A stretch of 64,000 nt of DNA, taken from Rhodococcus jostii RHA1. Its GTDB lineage: Bacteria; Actinomycetota; Actinomycetes; Mycobacteriales; Mycobacteriaceae. The first letter of the stretch is position 1. Each line of letters starts with the position of its first letter. The stretch spans positions 3,162,001-3,226,000 of the forward strand of contig NC_008268.1 in the NCBI RefSeq assembly GCF_000014565.1. Direction: 5' to 3'. A model generated the notes under the pieces. The model was not told the DNA's origin. It was given only the letters and a program-made list of their open reading frames with translations, and did no database searches. The translations under genes and the position numbers were made by a program. This document shows, in pieces, positions 26,419-34,712 of the stretch.

Positions 26419-27211
26419 TCAGTACCGCCGATTCGCCAGTACCGGCAGAGTCGCGCGAGCCTGTGTGACGAGGTCCGTGTCGATGTCGACGGTGAGTATT
26501 CCCGGGCTGGAATCGAGTTGTCCCAGAATGGCTCCCGTGGGCGAAGCCACGATGCTGTGGCCGACGCCGAGTGGCGTCGTGGGCCTTCTCGCCTGAGGTG
26601 GCTGGGTCGGCCTGGTCGCAGGCTGCCACGAAGGTGGTGGAGTCGAGTGCGCGCGCCCGAGCGAGGAGTGTCCATTGGTCGACCTTGCCGGGTCCGGCGC
26701 CCCAGGACGCGGCGACCACGGTCAGGGCCGCTCCGCGATCGGCAAGCGTCTGGAACAGTCCCGGAAAGCGGATGTCGCAACAGGCGGCGAGGCCGATACC
26801 GACTCCCTCAACGGTGACCACCAGCGGCTCGCCTCCCGGTGCCACGGTGTCCGACTCGGCGAAGCCGAAGGCGTCGAAGAGGTGAATCTTGTCGTAATGG
26901 GTGTCGACACCACCCCCGGTGACGAGGAGTGTGTTGCGCACCCTGCCGTCGTCGGCGGGTGTGAACATTCCGGCGACGACGGTGATCCCTGCTCGGGCTG
27001 CGCACTCGCGGACGGCGTCGGCCCACCGACCGTCGAGCGGCTGTGCGACGTGGGCGAGCGGTCCACCGAAGCGTTGCATGGTGGCCTCGGGGAACACCAC
27101 CAGCCGGGACCCCGCGTCCACGGCCGCATTCACGTGCTTCTCCACCGTCGCCAGGTTGGCCGCGGGGTCCGACGAGCTGGTGATCTGGGCGAGACTGATA
27201 CGTAGCGTCAC
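26419..27211 (-). pseudogene. Carbon-nitrogen hydrolase (nitrilase superfamily), single frameshift
   Basis: Amidase-type nitrilase-fold gene. The catalytic triad is visible in the 5' part: Glu in [11 protein letters not shown], Lys in [10 protein letters not shown] and Cys in [11 protein letters not shown]. After [11 protein letters not shown] (about 26600) the frame is lost; the family block [20 protein letters not shown] and the C-terminus [16 protein letters not shown] continue in another frame to a stop at 26419. The total length is 3n+1, consistent with one extra or missing base, so this may be a recent mutation or a sequencing error. GTG start with AGGAG eight bases before. Divergent from the GntR gene, 43 bp apart. 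Confidence 0.8.
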
Positions 27212-27227
27212 TGTGCTACTCCTAAAT

Positions 27228-27248
27228 GCGCATGCTGTGGTGTATACA
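27228..27248. promoter_or_regulatory. Composite motif GCGCATGC-N5-TGTATACA (GntR-type operator candidate)
   Basis: Located in the 43-bp gap between the divergent nitrilase and GntR genes, ending six bases before the GntR start codon. The same composite, inverted and with a 4-bp spacer, occurs at 29362-29381 between the transporter and DUF2848 genes. TGTATACA is an 8-bp palindrome typical of FCD-type GntR sites. Role as the operator of the adjacent regulator is inferred. Confidence 0.6.
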
Positions 27249-27254
27249 TATTGT

Positions 27255-27926
27255 ATGCAGGAAATGGGTGGGATCGAGGGTTCGGCGACCGAGTTGTCGG
27301 GTCGCGAAAAGGCCTATCTGTACGTCAAGGACCAGGTGCTGACGGCGCCCGCGGCGTCGGGTTCGTTCCTCAGTGAGCAGGATCTCGCCACGCGGATCGG
27401 GGTGTCCCGCACTCCCGTCCGGGAGGCACTGCTGATGCTTCAGGCGGAAGGCCTCGTCGAGATGGTGCCCAAGCGCGGGGTGCACGTCCCGGCGATGTCG
27501 GGCCGGCAGATCGCGGAGTTGATGGAGTTGCGCGGCGTTCTCGAACGTCACGCCGCCAGCCGGGCGCTGGAGGCGGGGCGGGTGCCGATCGAGGCGATGC
27601 GTTCCGCACTGGCCGAGCAGGAACAGTTCGCGAGCGATCCGAGCGCCGAGGCGGCCCGTGCGTTCATCGACTGGGACGGGCGCTTCCATCAGTTCCTCAT
27701 CGATTCGGCGGGCAGCGAGCTGCTCTCGCGCACCTACGCCGGGTTGCGCGCGCGCCAGCTCCGCGTCGGCATGACGGCCCTCTTCAGTGCGTCCGACCGG
27801 CAGCACAAGGTGTGCGCCGAGCACCAGGCCATCATCGACGCGCTCGAAGTCGGCGACGAGGGCCTGGTGCACCAGAAGATCAACGACCATCTCGAGGTTA
27901 CGCTTCAGATTCTCTTGCGTGCCTAG
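27255..27926 (+). CDS. GntR-family (FCD) transcriptional regulator
   Basis: 223-residue regulator with an N-terminal winged helix (about 15-80; [25 protein letters not shown]) and a C-terminal all-helical FCD ligand domain ([42 protein letters not shown]) with the Asp and His residues that bind a metal in this family. ATG 27255 has no ribosome site and lies just after the TGTATACA motif, so the transcript may be leaderless, or ATG 27264 may be used. It overlaps the 3' end of the convergent transporter by 29 bp. It probably controls the nitrilase, transporter and DUF2848 genes. Confidence 0.88.
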   Translation: MQEMGGIEGSATELSGREKAYLYVKDQVLTAPAASGSFLSEQDLATRIGVSRTPVREALLMLQAEGLVEMVPKRGVHVPAMSGRQIAELMELRGVLERHAASRALEAGRVPIEAMRSALAEQEQFASDPSAEAARAFIDWDGRFHQFLIDSAGSELLSRTYAGLRARQLRVGMTALFSASDRQHKVCAEHQAIIDALEVGDEGLVHQKINDHLEVTLQILLRA

Positions 27927-29268
27927 CGTTCTCGATCGCCAGCAACGCATAGTGCTCATCCTCGGTGGGATCGGGGTTGCGTCCCAATGCGAGGCCGACC
28001 AGGGTCACTGCGCCGACGATCAGAACATAGACGGCGATCGGCACCCAGCTGTCCGTCTCGCTCAGCAGGTAGGTGAAGATCAGCGGGGCCATGGCGCCGC
28101 CGAAGACGCCGGCGATCGTGTAGGCCAGTGAGCTACCGGTCGAGCGCAGCGCGACCGTGAACTGTTCGGTCACGAACGCCGCCTGCGGCCCGTACATGAA
28201 CGAGTGGAATGCCAACCCGACGACTACACCCACGATGAGCAGCGGAAACGAGCCACCGCCGATGACGACGAAGAAGATGGCGCTCCATGCGACACCGCCG
28301 ACGGCGGCGACGGCATAGACCAGGCGCCGGTTGATGCGATCCGAGATGGCCCCGGCAAGGGGAATCAGGCCGAGCTGGAATGCGGAACCGATCAGGATCG
28401 CGGTCAGTATCTCGCCGCGTTCGAAGCCGAGTTTCCGAGTGCCGTACGTGATCGCGAAGACCGTGAACAGCGCGTAGATCACGTCCGGTGCGATGCGCGA
28501 CAAGATCGCAGCAACCAGCGGACGGGTCTGCGTTGTGAACACCTCACGGATGGGGGCCTCGGCGCGGTCGCCGGATTCTTGTAGCGCCTTGAAGACAGGG
28601 GTGTCTTCGAGCTTCAGTCGAATCCACAGACCGAAGCCGACCAACAGGGCGGACAGGAGGAAGGCAATACGCCATCCCCAGGACTCGAACTGGGCCTCGG
28701 TCATGGAGACGGTGAGGATGGCAAGTGCGCCGTTGGCCATCAGATTTCCTGCGGGAGGACCGATTTGAGCTGCCGATGACCAGAAGCCGCGTTGGCGTGG
28801 GTTTCCGTACTCACTCGACAGCAGGACGGCACCACCCCACTCGCCACCGACCGCCACACCCTGCGCGAATCGCAAGATCACCAGGATGATCGGAGCCGCG
28901 ACCCCGATCCGGTCATAGCCCGGAAGTAAACCGATCGCGAAGGTCGTCACCCCGATCAGCAGTAGCGTGATCACGAGCAGTTGCTTGCGTCCGATCACAT
29001 CCCCAAGGCGTCCGAAGACGAAACCTCCGATCGGTCTCGCCACGTAGCCGACCGCGTAGGTGGAGAACGCGAGCAAGGTCCCCGTCAGCGGATCGCTGTC
29101 CGGGAAGAAGATCTGCGGAAAGATCAACGCGGCCGCGGCCGAGTAGACCGCGAAGTCGTACCACTCCAGCGCGGTACCCGTGAGACTGGCGGCGAACGCC
29201 TTCGCGAGACCTTTCTTGTCGACGGGTGCGGACCTGTCGGCATCGACGGAGGTGGACTCTCCGATCAT
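27898..29268 (-). CDS. MHS-family MFS transporter (metabolite:H+ symporter)
   Basis: 456-residue transporter of the MHS subfamily (relatives carry citrate, ketoglutarate, shikimate, proline/betaine). Signature blocks: GTALEWYDFAVYS in TM1, FGRLGDVIGRKQLLV after TM2 with the MFS Asp and Arg, LRFAQGVAVGGEWGGAVLL in TM4 and YGNPRQRGFWSSAAQIG. Start ATG 29268 has AAGGAG six bases upstream. The C-terminus overlaps the end of the GntR gene. Its promoter region carries the second composite GntR motif, so it likely imports the substrate (an amide or its acid) of the nitrilase/DUF2848 pathway. Confidence 0.88.
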   Translation of the reverse strand: MIGESTSVDADRSAPVDKKGLAKAFAASLTGTALEWYDFAVYSAAAALIFPQIFFPDSDPLTGTLLAFSTYAVGYVARPIGGFVFGRLGDVIGRKQLLVITLLLIGVTTFAIGLLPGYDRIGVAAPIILVILRFAQGVAVGGEWGGAVLLSSEYGNPRQRGFWSSAAQIGPPAGNLMANGALAILTVSMTEAQFESWGWRIAFLLSALLVGFGLWIRLKLEDTPVFKALQESGDRAEAPIREVFTTQTRPLVAAILSRIAPDVIYALFTVFAITYGTRKLGFERGEILTAILIGSAFQLGLIPLAGAISDRINRRLVYAVAAVGGVAWSAIFFVVIGGGSFPLLIVGVVVGLAFHSFMYGPQAAFVTEQFTVALRSTGSSLAYTIAGVFGGAMAPLIFTYLLSETDSWVPIAVYVLIVGAVTLVGLALGRNPDPTEDEHYALLAIENARHARESEA

Positions 29269-29361
29269 GGCAACTCCTTGTGGGTTGAATTCTCGTCTCG
29301 CACGACTCGGCACGTGCTGTGGTTCAGCTCACCGAGACCGTTGTACTAGTCACATACTTGC

Positions 29362-29381
29362 TGTATACAAGACGCATGCGC
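29362..29381. promoter_or_regulatory. Composite motif TGTATACA-N4-GCATGCGC (second GntR-type site)
   Basis: Inverted copy of the motif at 27228-27248, placed in the divergent region between the MHS transporter (start 29268) and the DUF2848 gene (start 29471), 93 and 90 bp from the starts. Confidence 0.6.
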
Positions 29382-29470
29382 AAGCCCTTGGCGCACAAAA
29401 AACAAAAAAGTAACAAATCCGCCCTGGTCCCGACAGGGAACCAGAGGCGCGAAGTCAGGAGCCTCGACCC

Positions 29471-30160
29471 ATGTCTCAACTCACGTTCACCCTGCCCGAC
29501 GGCACCGTCGAAACCGTCGAGGTCACGACCCTTCTCAACGCCGGTTACGCCGGCCGGAACCAGGAAGAAGTCGCGTCACACATCGCTGAACTCGCAGAAC
29601 TGGGTGTACCGGCACCTACGAACATCCCCGCGATGTACCCCATCTCCCCCTACCTCGCGCAACAGACGACCGAGGTCTTCGTGCAACACGGCCGGACCTC
29701 GGGTGAAGCCGAGTGGGCCATGGTGATCACCGACGACGATGTTCTGCTGACCGTCGCCTGCGACCACACCGACCGTGACCTCGAGGTACACAGCGTGGCG
29801 TGGAGCAAGAACGCCGCACCCGATGTACTCGGTACCCGCGCATGGCGGCTGTCCGAAATTGCCGATCGCCTCGATGACATCACTCTGACGGCATGGGTCG
29901 GTCAAGGTGACGGTGAACCGTCCACCCTGATCCAAACCGGGACGCTGGCCGATCTCCTCGCTCCGAAGTACTGGCTCGACGTCCTTGGGGAGCAGGGGTT
30001 GTACAAGCCAGGAACCGTGCTGGTATCGGGCACGATCTCCATGCGCCACGGGGTGAACCAATTCGCCGACGCATGGAAGGTCGCACTACGGGATCCCGCC
30101 ACAGCCGACGAATTGACCTGTAGCTACCGAACTGTGCCGATGCCTCAGCCGATCGGCTGA
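29471..30160 (+). CDS. DUF2848 family protein
   Basis: 229-residue cytoplasmic protein, full length for DUF2848, a family distantly related to the fumarylacetoacetate hydrolase / AraD1-like fold. Recognisable blocks: AGYAGRNQEEVASHIAEL, PTNIPAMYPISPYL, SGEAEWAMVITDDDVLLTVACDHTDRDLE and SKNAAPDVLGTRAW. Members usually sit beside amidases and transporters under GntR control, as here. Enzymatic activity is not established to my knowledge. It is divergent from the MHS transporter with the composite GntR motif between them. Confidence 0.8.
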   Translation: MSQLTFTLPDGTVETVEVTTLLNAGYAGRNQEEVASHIAELAELGVPAPTNIPAMYPISPYLAQQTTEVFVQHGRTSGEAEWAMVITDDDVLLTVACDHTDRDLEVHSVAWSKNAAPDVLGTRAWRLSEIADRLDDITLTAWVGQGDGEPSTLIQTGTLADLLAPKYWLDVLGEQGLYKPGTVLVSGTISMRHGVNQFADAWKVALRDPATADELTCSYRTVPMPQPIG

Positions 30161-30619
30161 TCCACACTCAGTGAGCGACTGAGCCGCAGGTCTCCTCGGG
30201 ATCTCGGGGCGGATCGTCAACGCGCGAACTGCCCGAACGCGGCGAGGTACCGGCGGAAACGATATCGCTGTGCCCGTGATCGGGTGAGCGGTGCGCCGTT
30301 GTTGTGCCGTCTCAGGACTTGGCGGAAGTGATGGTGATTGGAATACAACTGATCGGGCGCGTGTGAGTTCGCTGGCAGGCATTGGCGTCGCCGACGATGA
30401 CGGTGACGTCGTCGGCCTCGCCAGTCCAGCACCGCCGCCTGATCTCCACACCGTCCGCCCCGGGGAGATCGAGCGGCCGCCGAACTGTACCGCGTGATCC
30501 CCCCCCGAATATCCTGACATTGCTACCTTGTCTCTCAACCTGTCCACGATGAAATCTCCTTCTAGTTCGATTGCCACAGAGGAACATCCATGGCCGAAGG
30601 CTCGATGCAAATTGCGTGA
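30161..30619. other. Intergenic stretch without a recognisable gene
   Basis: About 460 bp after DUF2848. Several frames are open for 60-100 codons on both strands but give low-complexity Arg/Ser/Pro-rich products without a recognisable motif. No tRNA or clear hairpin seen. A short start-like ATG GCC GAA... at 30590 runs into a stop after nine codons, in the frame of the hydrolase remnant that follows. Confidence 0.4.
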
Positions 30620-30787
30620 GCATTCGGCGCGTACCGCGACGGCCTGGAAATCATTCGGCGCGCAGCATCCAAGGATAAGGAACTCGTTGTCGCCGAGGGC
30701 CTCTCCCACTACGACCTCTACGACAAGCCCGAGCCCGTCAAGATCGCCCTCGACAAGCTGATCCCCTTCTACAAGAAGCATCTCTGA
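30620..30787 (+). pseudogene. C-terminal remnant of an alpha/beta hydrolase
   Basis: 56 codons ending AAYRDGLEIIRRAASKDKELV then EGLSHYDLYDKPEPV and ALDKLIPFYKKHL. This matches the end of alpha/beta hydrolases in which the catalytic His lies in a G-x-SHxDLYD motif. The nucleophile part of the gene is absent and a stop codon precedes the piece at 30617. Non-functional. Confidence 0.5.
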
Positions 30788-30810
30788 GATCGCCGCGGGC
30801 GACCGGGAGC

Positions 30811-33800
30811 CTAGTCGTGCGCCCGCTCCACGACCCAGGCCGCGACCTGGGTCCGGGAGGTGAAGCCCAGTTTGGCCAGGATGTGCTCCACGTGCCCTTG
30901 TGCGGTGCGTGGTGAGATCACGAGGCGGTCGGCGATGGCCTGATTGGTCAGGCCTTCGGCGATCAGGTCGGCGACTTGGCGTTCCCTCTTGGTCAGTCGC
31001 GTCGACGCGTCGGCGGTGGGTGTGGAGGTGGCGGACGGTTGCTCGTGGAGGGCGTAGGCGATTGCCGCGTCGAAGCCGAGTTGTTCACCCTTGTGGTGTG
31101 CCGCTCCGAATGCTTTGTCCCCGACTTCCTTCCGGGCCTTCTCCGCAAATTCCTGTTGGTAGCGAATCAGATTGGAATGGATGATCGCCGTACTGCCGAT
31201 CGACCGCGCCAGCCCGTCCGCGGCTCCCATCAGCACTGCGGCCCGGAGCGCATCGCGACCTTCGAAGCTGATCCAGGCCAGCGCCTCGAGGCAGCCTGCA
31301 GCGACGCGGGGGCTGCGCACCTGCTTGGTCAGCTTCAGTGATTGTTCGATGAGCTGCACCGAACGACGTGCATCACCCTGCTTCCACACCGCAATTCCCA
31401 AGGCCCACAGCGAATGCGATCGATACATCGTCTCGCCGTACGCTTCCGTGATCGCGAGCGCACGTTCGTGGCATTCGATCGCCTGGTCCGTCCGGCCGGA
31501 CAGTCCATGGGCCAGACCTAACGGGTACAGGATTGCTACTTGGAGCATGTGATCTCCGCGTTCGGTGAACTCGGCGAGCGCGATCTCCAGTTTCGAGCAC
31601 GCTCGCGCGAGATCACCGCTGTAGAGGGCCAGCATGCCGTCGGCGCAGTCGACGTAGGCCCGCAGTAGGGGGTCACTCGTGTGCGCGGTGAGAGTCCGCG
31701 CCTCCTCGACGAGCGCTGTCGCGGCCTGGAGGTCGCCTTGAGCGAAGGCCATTACGGTGTGGCTGTAGAGCCCCTTGATCGAATCCAAAGTGGGCGGGCC
31801 GCTCTGGCGGGCGAGCAGCTGGTCGTACCACCGTCGCCCCTCGTTGTAGAGGCCCTGGGAGCTCCAGAACAGGAACAGTGCCACGGCGATGCGCAGGCCG
31901 GCGGCGGGGTCGTCGTCGACGCTGAATTCGAGGGCCTCACGCAGATTCGCGTGTTCCCGTTTCAGCCGGCCGATCCACTCGAGTTGGCGAGCGCTGATCC
32001 ACTCGGCCTCCGCATCCAGCGCCAACGCCTCGTACCAGTCCCGGTGCCGGCGACGCAACGCCACAGCCTCACCGGTCTGCTCGAGCTTCTCGTAACCGTA
32101 CTCACGGAGCGTCTCGAGCATCCGAAACCGCACCACCGACCCGTGTTCCTCGCGGATCAGAATCGACTTCTCCACCAAGGACGTCAGCGTGTCCAGCAAC
32201 TCACCCGGGTCGAGGCCCTCGCCGCACACCTGCTCCGCCGCATCGAGTTCGACGCTTCCCGCGAACACCGCCACCCGCCCCCACAACAGTTGCTCACCGG
32301 CGGTGCACAACTCGAAACTCCAGTCGATGCACAACCGCAGCGTCTGTTGCCGCGTCGGCGCACCCCGGCTGCCGCGGGTCAGCAGCGCGTAACGGTCGGT
32401 CAGCCGCCCCAGGATCTGCTCGGGCGACATCGCCCGCAACCGCGCCGCCGCCAGTTCGATCGGCAACGGCAACCCGTCGAGCCGGTGGCAAATCCCCGCC
32501 ACGGTGGCCGCGTTCTCCTCGGTGAGCACGAACCCCGGAACGGCAGCGGCGCGTTCGGTAAACAACGTCACCGCATCGTATTTGGGCAACCCCCGCAACG
32601 AGGGCTTCCGTTCGGGATCCGGGAGGGCCAGCGGCGGGACCCGTAGTACCGCTTCCCCGCCGATGCCGAGGGGTTCGCGGCTGGTGGCCAGAATCCGCAG
32701 CCGTGGACTCACCCGCAGCAGGGGGCCGGCGAGTTCGGCGACCGCGTCCACCATGTGCTCACAGTTGTCGAGAACCAACAACACCTCCCGCGGGGCGAGG
32801 AACTCGATCAACACGTCCCGAAGTGGCCTCGTCGAGTGGTCCCGGACTCCCAGTGCGCCTGCGATGGAGTCGACCAGTGAAACCGCGTCGCGCAGTTCAC
32901 CCAGTTCGACGAGGCGCACCCCGTCGGAGTACTCGCGCTGCACAGCGGACGCGATCCGTATCGCGAGCCGCGTCTTGCCGACCCCGCCGATCCCGGTCAA
33001 CGTCACCAGCCGCGAGCCGGTCAGCAGGTTCTTCGCCTCGGTGAGCTCGTGCCGGCGACCGACGAAGCTGGTCAATTCCAGGGGGAGACTGCCCGTCGCG
33101 CCCAGCGTGGAGTGCGCCGGCGGGCCTTGTCCGCTGCGCGAGGTCGGTTGCTCCCCGTTCCCCCGCGCATCGGCCTCCGCACGAAGTGCCATCTCGTCGA
33201 CCGGAAAGCCGTGGGCGCGTTGCAGCCCTCGCAGCTGTTCCCCGAAGTCGGCGGCGGTAGCCGGTCGCTGACCGGGCTCGCGGGACATCGCGTGGGCGAT
33301 CACCGCGGACACGTCGTCCGGGAGCCCCCGCTCGCGCAGGTCGGGCACCTCCTGTGTGGTGATCCGCAGGAACTGGGCGACAACCTGCTCACCGCTGCGG
33401 CGTTCGAACGCGGCATGGCCGGTAAAGGCACTGAACAAGGTGGCGCCGAGCCCGTAGACATCGGCTGCCGGACTGGGCGGTTCACCCCCGAGCACCTCCG
33501 GCGCGGTATACGCCGGCGACCCGGTGACGGCACCGGTGGCGGTCTCGAAGCCGCCGCTGATGTGCGCGATACCGAAATCGGCCAACTCGGGCTCGCCGTA
33601 ATCGGTGAGCAGGATGTTCGCGGGTTTGACGTCGCGATGCAGGATGCCGAGCCGGTGCGCCGACTCCACCGCTCCGGCCATCTTCACCCCCAGCCGAAGG
33701 ACCTGATCCAACGGGAGCGGACCGCGCGTCCGGACTCTGGCCTCCAGCGAATCCTGCGGGTGATACGGCATCACGATGTAGGGAAGTCCGCTGTCGGTGG

Positions 33801-33918
33801 CACCGACCTGCAGAATGTTGACGATGTTCGGGTGCCCGGTCAGCCGCCCCATCGCCCGCTGTTCCCGGAAGAATCGGGCCCGGTTCTCCTCGTCGAGTTC
33901 GACGGTGAGCACCTTCAC
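30811..33918 (-). CDS. Ser/Thr protein kinase - ATPase - TPR - LuxR regulator (PknK-like), shortened N-terminus
   Basis: Large signalling protein of 1035 residues from the GTG at 33918. Domain order: kinase core (HRD in ILHRDVKPANILL, DFG in LADFGIAH, SPAYTAPEVLGG), an NB-ARC/AAA-type ATPase (Walker A LTGIGGVGKTRLA, Walker B LLVLDNCEH), a TPR-rich helical region (about 620-950) and a C-terminal LuxR HTH (LTKRERQVADLIAEGLTNQAIADRL). It resembles mycobacterial PknK with a LuxR output domain. Starting at 33918 leaves the VAVK lysine at residue 2 and no glycine-rich loop; the missing part lies upstream in frame but behind a TAG codon. Kinase activity is therefore doubtful, although the ATPase and DNA-binding parts could work. 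Confidence 0.82.
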   Translation of the reverse strand: MKVLTVELDEENRARFFREQRAMGRLTGHPNIVNILQVGATDSGLPYIVMPYHPQDSLEARVRTRGPLPLDQVLRLGVKMAGAVESAHRLGILHRDVKPANILLTDYGEPELADFGIAHISGGFETATGAVTGSPAYTAPEVLGGEPPSPAADVYGLGATLFSAFTGHAAFERRSGEQVVAQFLRITTQEVPDLRERGLPDDVSAVIAHAMSREPGQRPATAADFGEQLRGLQRAHGFPVDEMALRAEADARGNGEQPTSRSGQGPPAHSTLGATGSLPLELTSFVGRRHELTEAKNLLTGSRLVTLTGIGGVGKTRLAIRIASAVQREYSDGVRLVELGELRDAVSLVDSIAGALGVRDHSTRPLRDVLIEFLAPREVLLVLDNCEHMVDAVAELAGPLLRVSPRLRILATSREPLGIGGEAVLRVPPLALPDPERKPSLRGLPKYDAVTLFTERAAAVPGFVLTEENAATVAGICHRLDGLPLPIELAAARLRAMSPEQILGRLTDRYALLTRGSRGAPTRQQTLRLCIDWSFELCTAGEQLLWGRVAVFAGSVELDAAEQVCGEGLDPGELLDTLTSLVEKSILIREEHGSVVRFRMLETLREYGYEKLEQTGEAVALRRRHRDWYEALALDAEAEWISARQLEWIGRLKREHANLREALEFSVDDDPAAGLRIAVALFLFWSSQGLYNEGRRWYDQLLARQSGPPTLDSIKGLYSHTVMAFAQGDLQAATALVEEARTLTAHTSDPLLRAYVDCADGMLALYSGDLARACSKLEIALAEFTERGDHMLQVAILYPLGLAHGLSGRTDQAIECHERALAITEAYGETMYRSHSLWALGIAVWKQGDARRSVQLIEQSLKLTKQVRSPRVAAGCLEALAWISFEGRDALRAAVLMGAADGLARSIGSTAIIHSNLIRYQQEFAEKARKEVGDKAFGAAHHKGEQLGFDAAIAYALHEQPSATSTPTADASTRLTKRERQVADLIAEGLTNQAIADRLVISPRTAQGHVEHILAKLGFTSRTQVAAWVVERAHD

Positions 33919-34074
33919 CGCGACCGTGCGATCCAGGTCCGCCTACGTGCAGCGGTAGACCACGCCGAAACCGCCGCGGCCGATCTCCTGAACGTCAGCG
34001 AAACCGGATCCACCGAGTTCGCCGGCCAGGGACGGCGGGTACCGCTGCGTGTCGAGCGGATCACCTTCACCCAT
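33919..34074 (-). pseudogene. 5' part of the PknK-like gene, cut off by an amber codon
   Basis: From ATG 34074 the same frame reads GFADVQEIGRGGFGVVYRCT, the glycine loop of the kinase, then TAG at 33945-33943 (codon 44), then ADLDRTVAVKVLT continuing into the main reading frame. CAG to TAG is the simplest explanation. Full length without the stop would be about 1087 residues. There is no frameshift, so read-through, suppression or a sequencing error would restore an intact kinase. Confidence 0.8.
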
Positions 34075-34247
34075 CGGACGGTCTACTCACTCCGTCGGCT
34101 CGTGGTTCCGCGAACTGGTCCCGACGGCACGACCAGCGCGGATACAACCGTGGATTTACCTCTCGAAGGCGTCCTCCCGAGGATATCGCTGACGGTGATC
34201 GGTGCGGGCGATCCTGGCCGCTGCCGGTGTGAGCCTCCCCATTTAGT

Positions 34248-34266
34248 CAATTAAATTGATCAATTT
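34248..34266. promoter_or_regulatory. Overlapping palindromes, MarR operator candidate
   Basis: CAATTAAATTG (34248-34258) and the perfect 14-bp palindrome AAATTGATCAATTT (34253-34266) overlap 18-36 bp before the MarR start codon, in a region much richer in A and T than its surroundings. MarR proteins commonly bind such sites over their own promoters; autoregulation of the MarR-MFS operon is inferred. Confidence 0.6.
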
Positions 34267-34283
34267 GGTTGTACGCTTTGCTC

Positions 34284-34712
34284 ATGATCACCGAACAGGC
34301 CACCGCGCAGGTCCTGCGGGAAGCGCTGCGCCCGATCTGGCGACAGCTCACCGCAGGCAGGTCGATCTCGGTCGGCAAGATCGGCGTGCTCGCCTACCTG
34401 TCGAAGCACGGACGAACGTCTGCGTCGACACTCGCGGCGGCCGAGAGGATCAGCCCCCAGGCGATCGCCACGGCCGTGCGCGAACTCGAGAGTCTCGGTC
34501 TGGTCGAGCGCACGCCCGATGAGCAGGATCGACGCCGGATCTGGATCGAGCTCACCGATGCCGGCCGGGAGAGGCTGGCGCAGGAGCGGTCGAAAGGCCT
34601 GGACTGGCTGGAACACGCCATCGCGGAGCGGCTGACGGACGAGGAAAAGAAGACTCTCGACTCCGTCGTCCCGATTCTGCGCAAGTTGGTGGACGATGCC
34701 CCCGGTTACTGA
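34284..34712 (+). CDS. MarR-family transcriptional regulator
   Basis: 142-residue winged-helix repressor: helix-turn-helix TSASTLAAAERISPQAIATAV (about 42-62), wing with ERTPDEQDRRRIWIELTDAG. ATG 34284 chosen because the next in-frame start upstream lies inside the operator. It overlaps the downstream MFS exporter by 17 bp, the usual arrangement for a drug- or phenolic-responsive repressor and its efflux pump. Confidence 0.9.
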   Translation: MITEQATAQVLREALRPIWRQLTAGRSISVGKIGVLAYLSKHGRTSASTLAAAERISPQAIATAVRELESLGLVERTPDEQDRRRIWIELTDAGRERLAQERSKGLDWLEHAIAERLTDEEKKTLDSVVPILRKLVDDAPGY

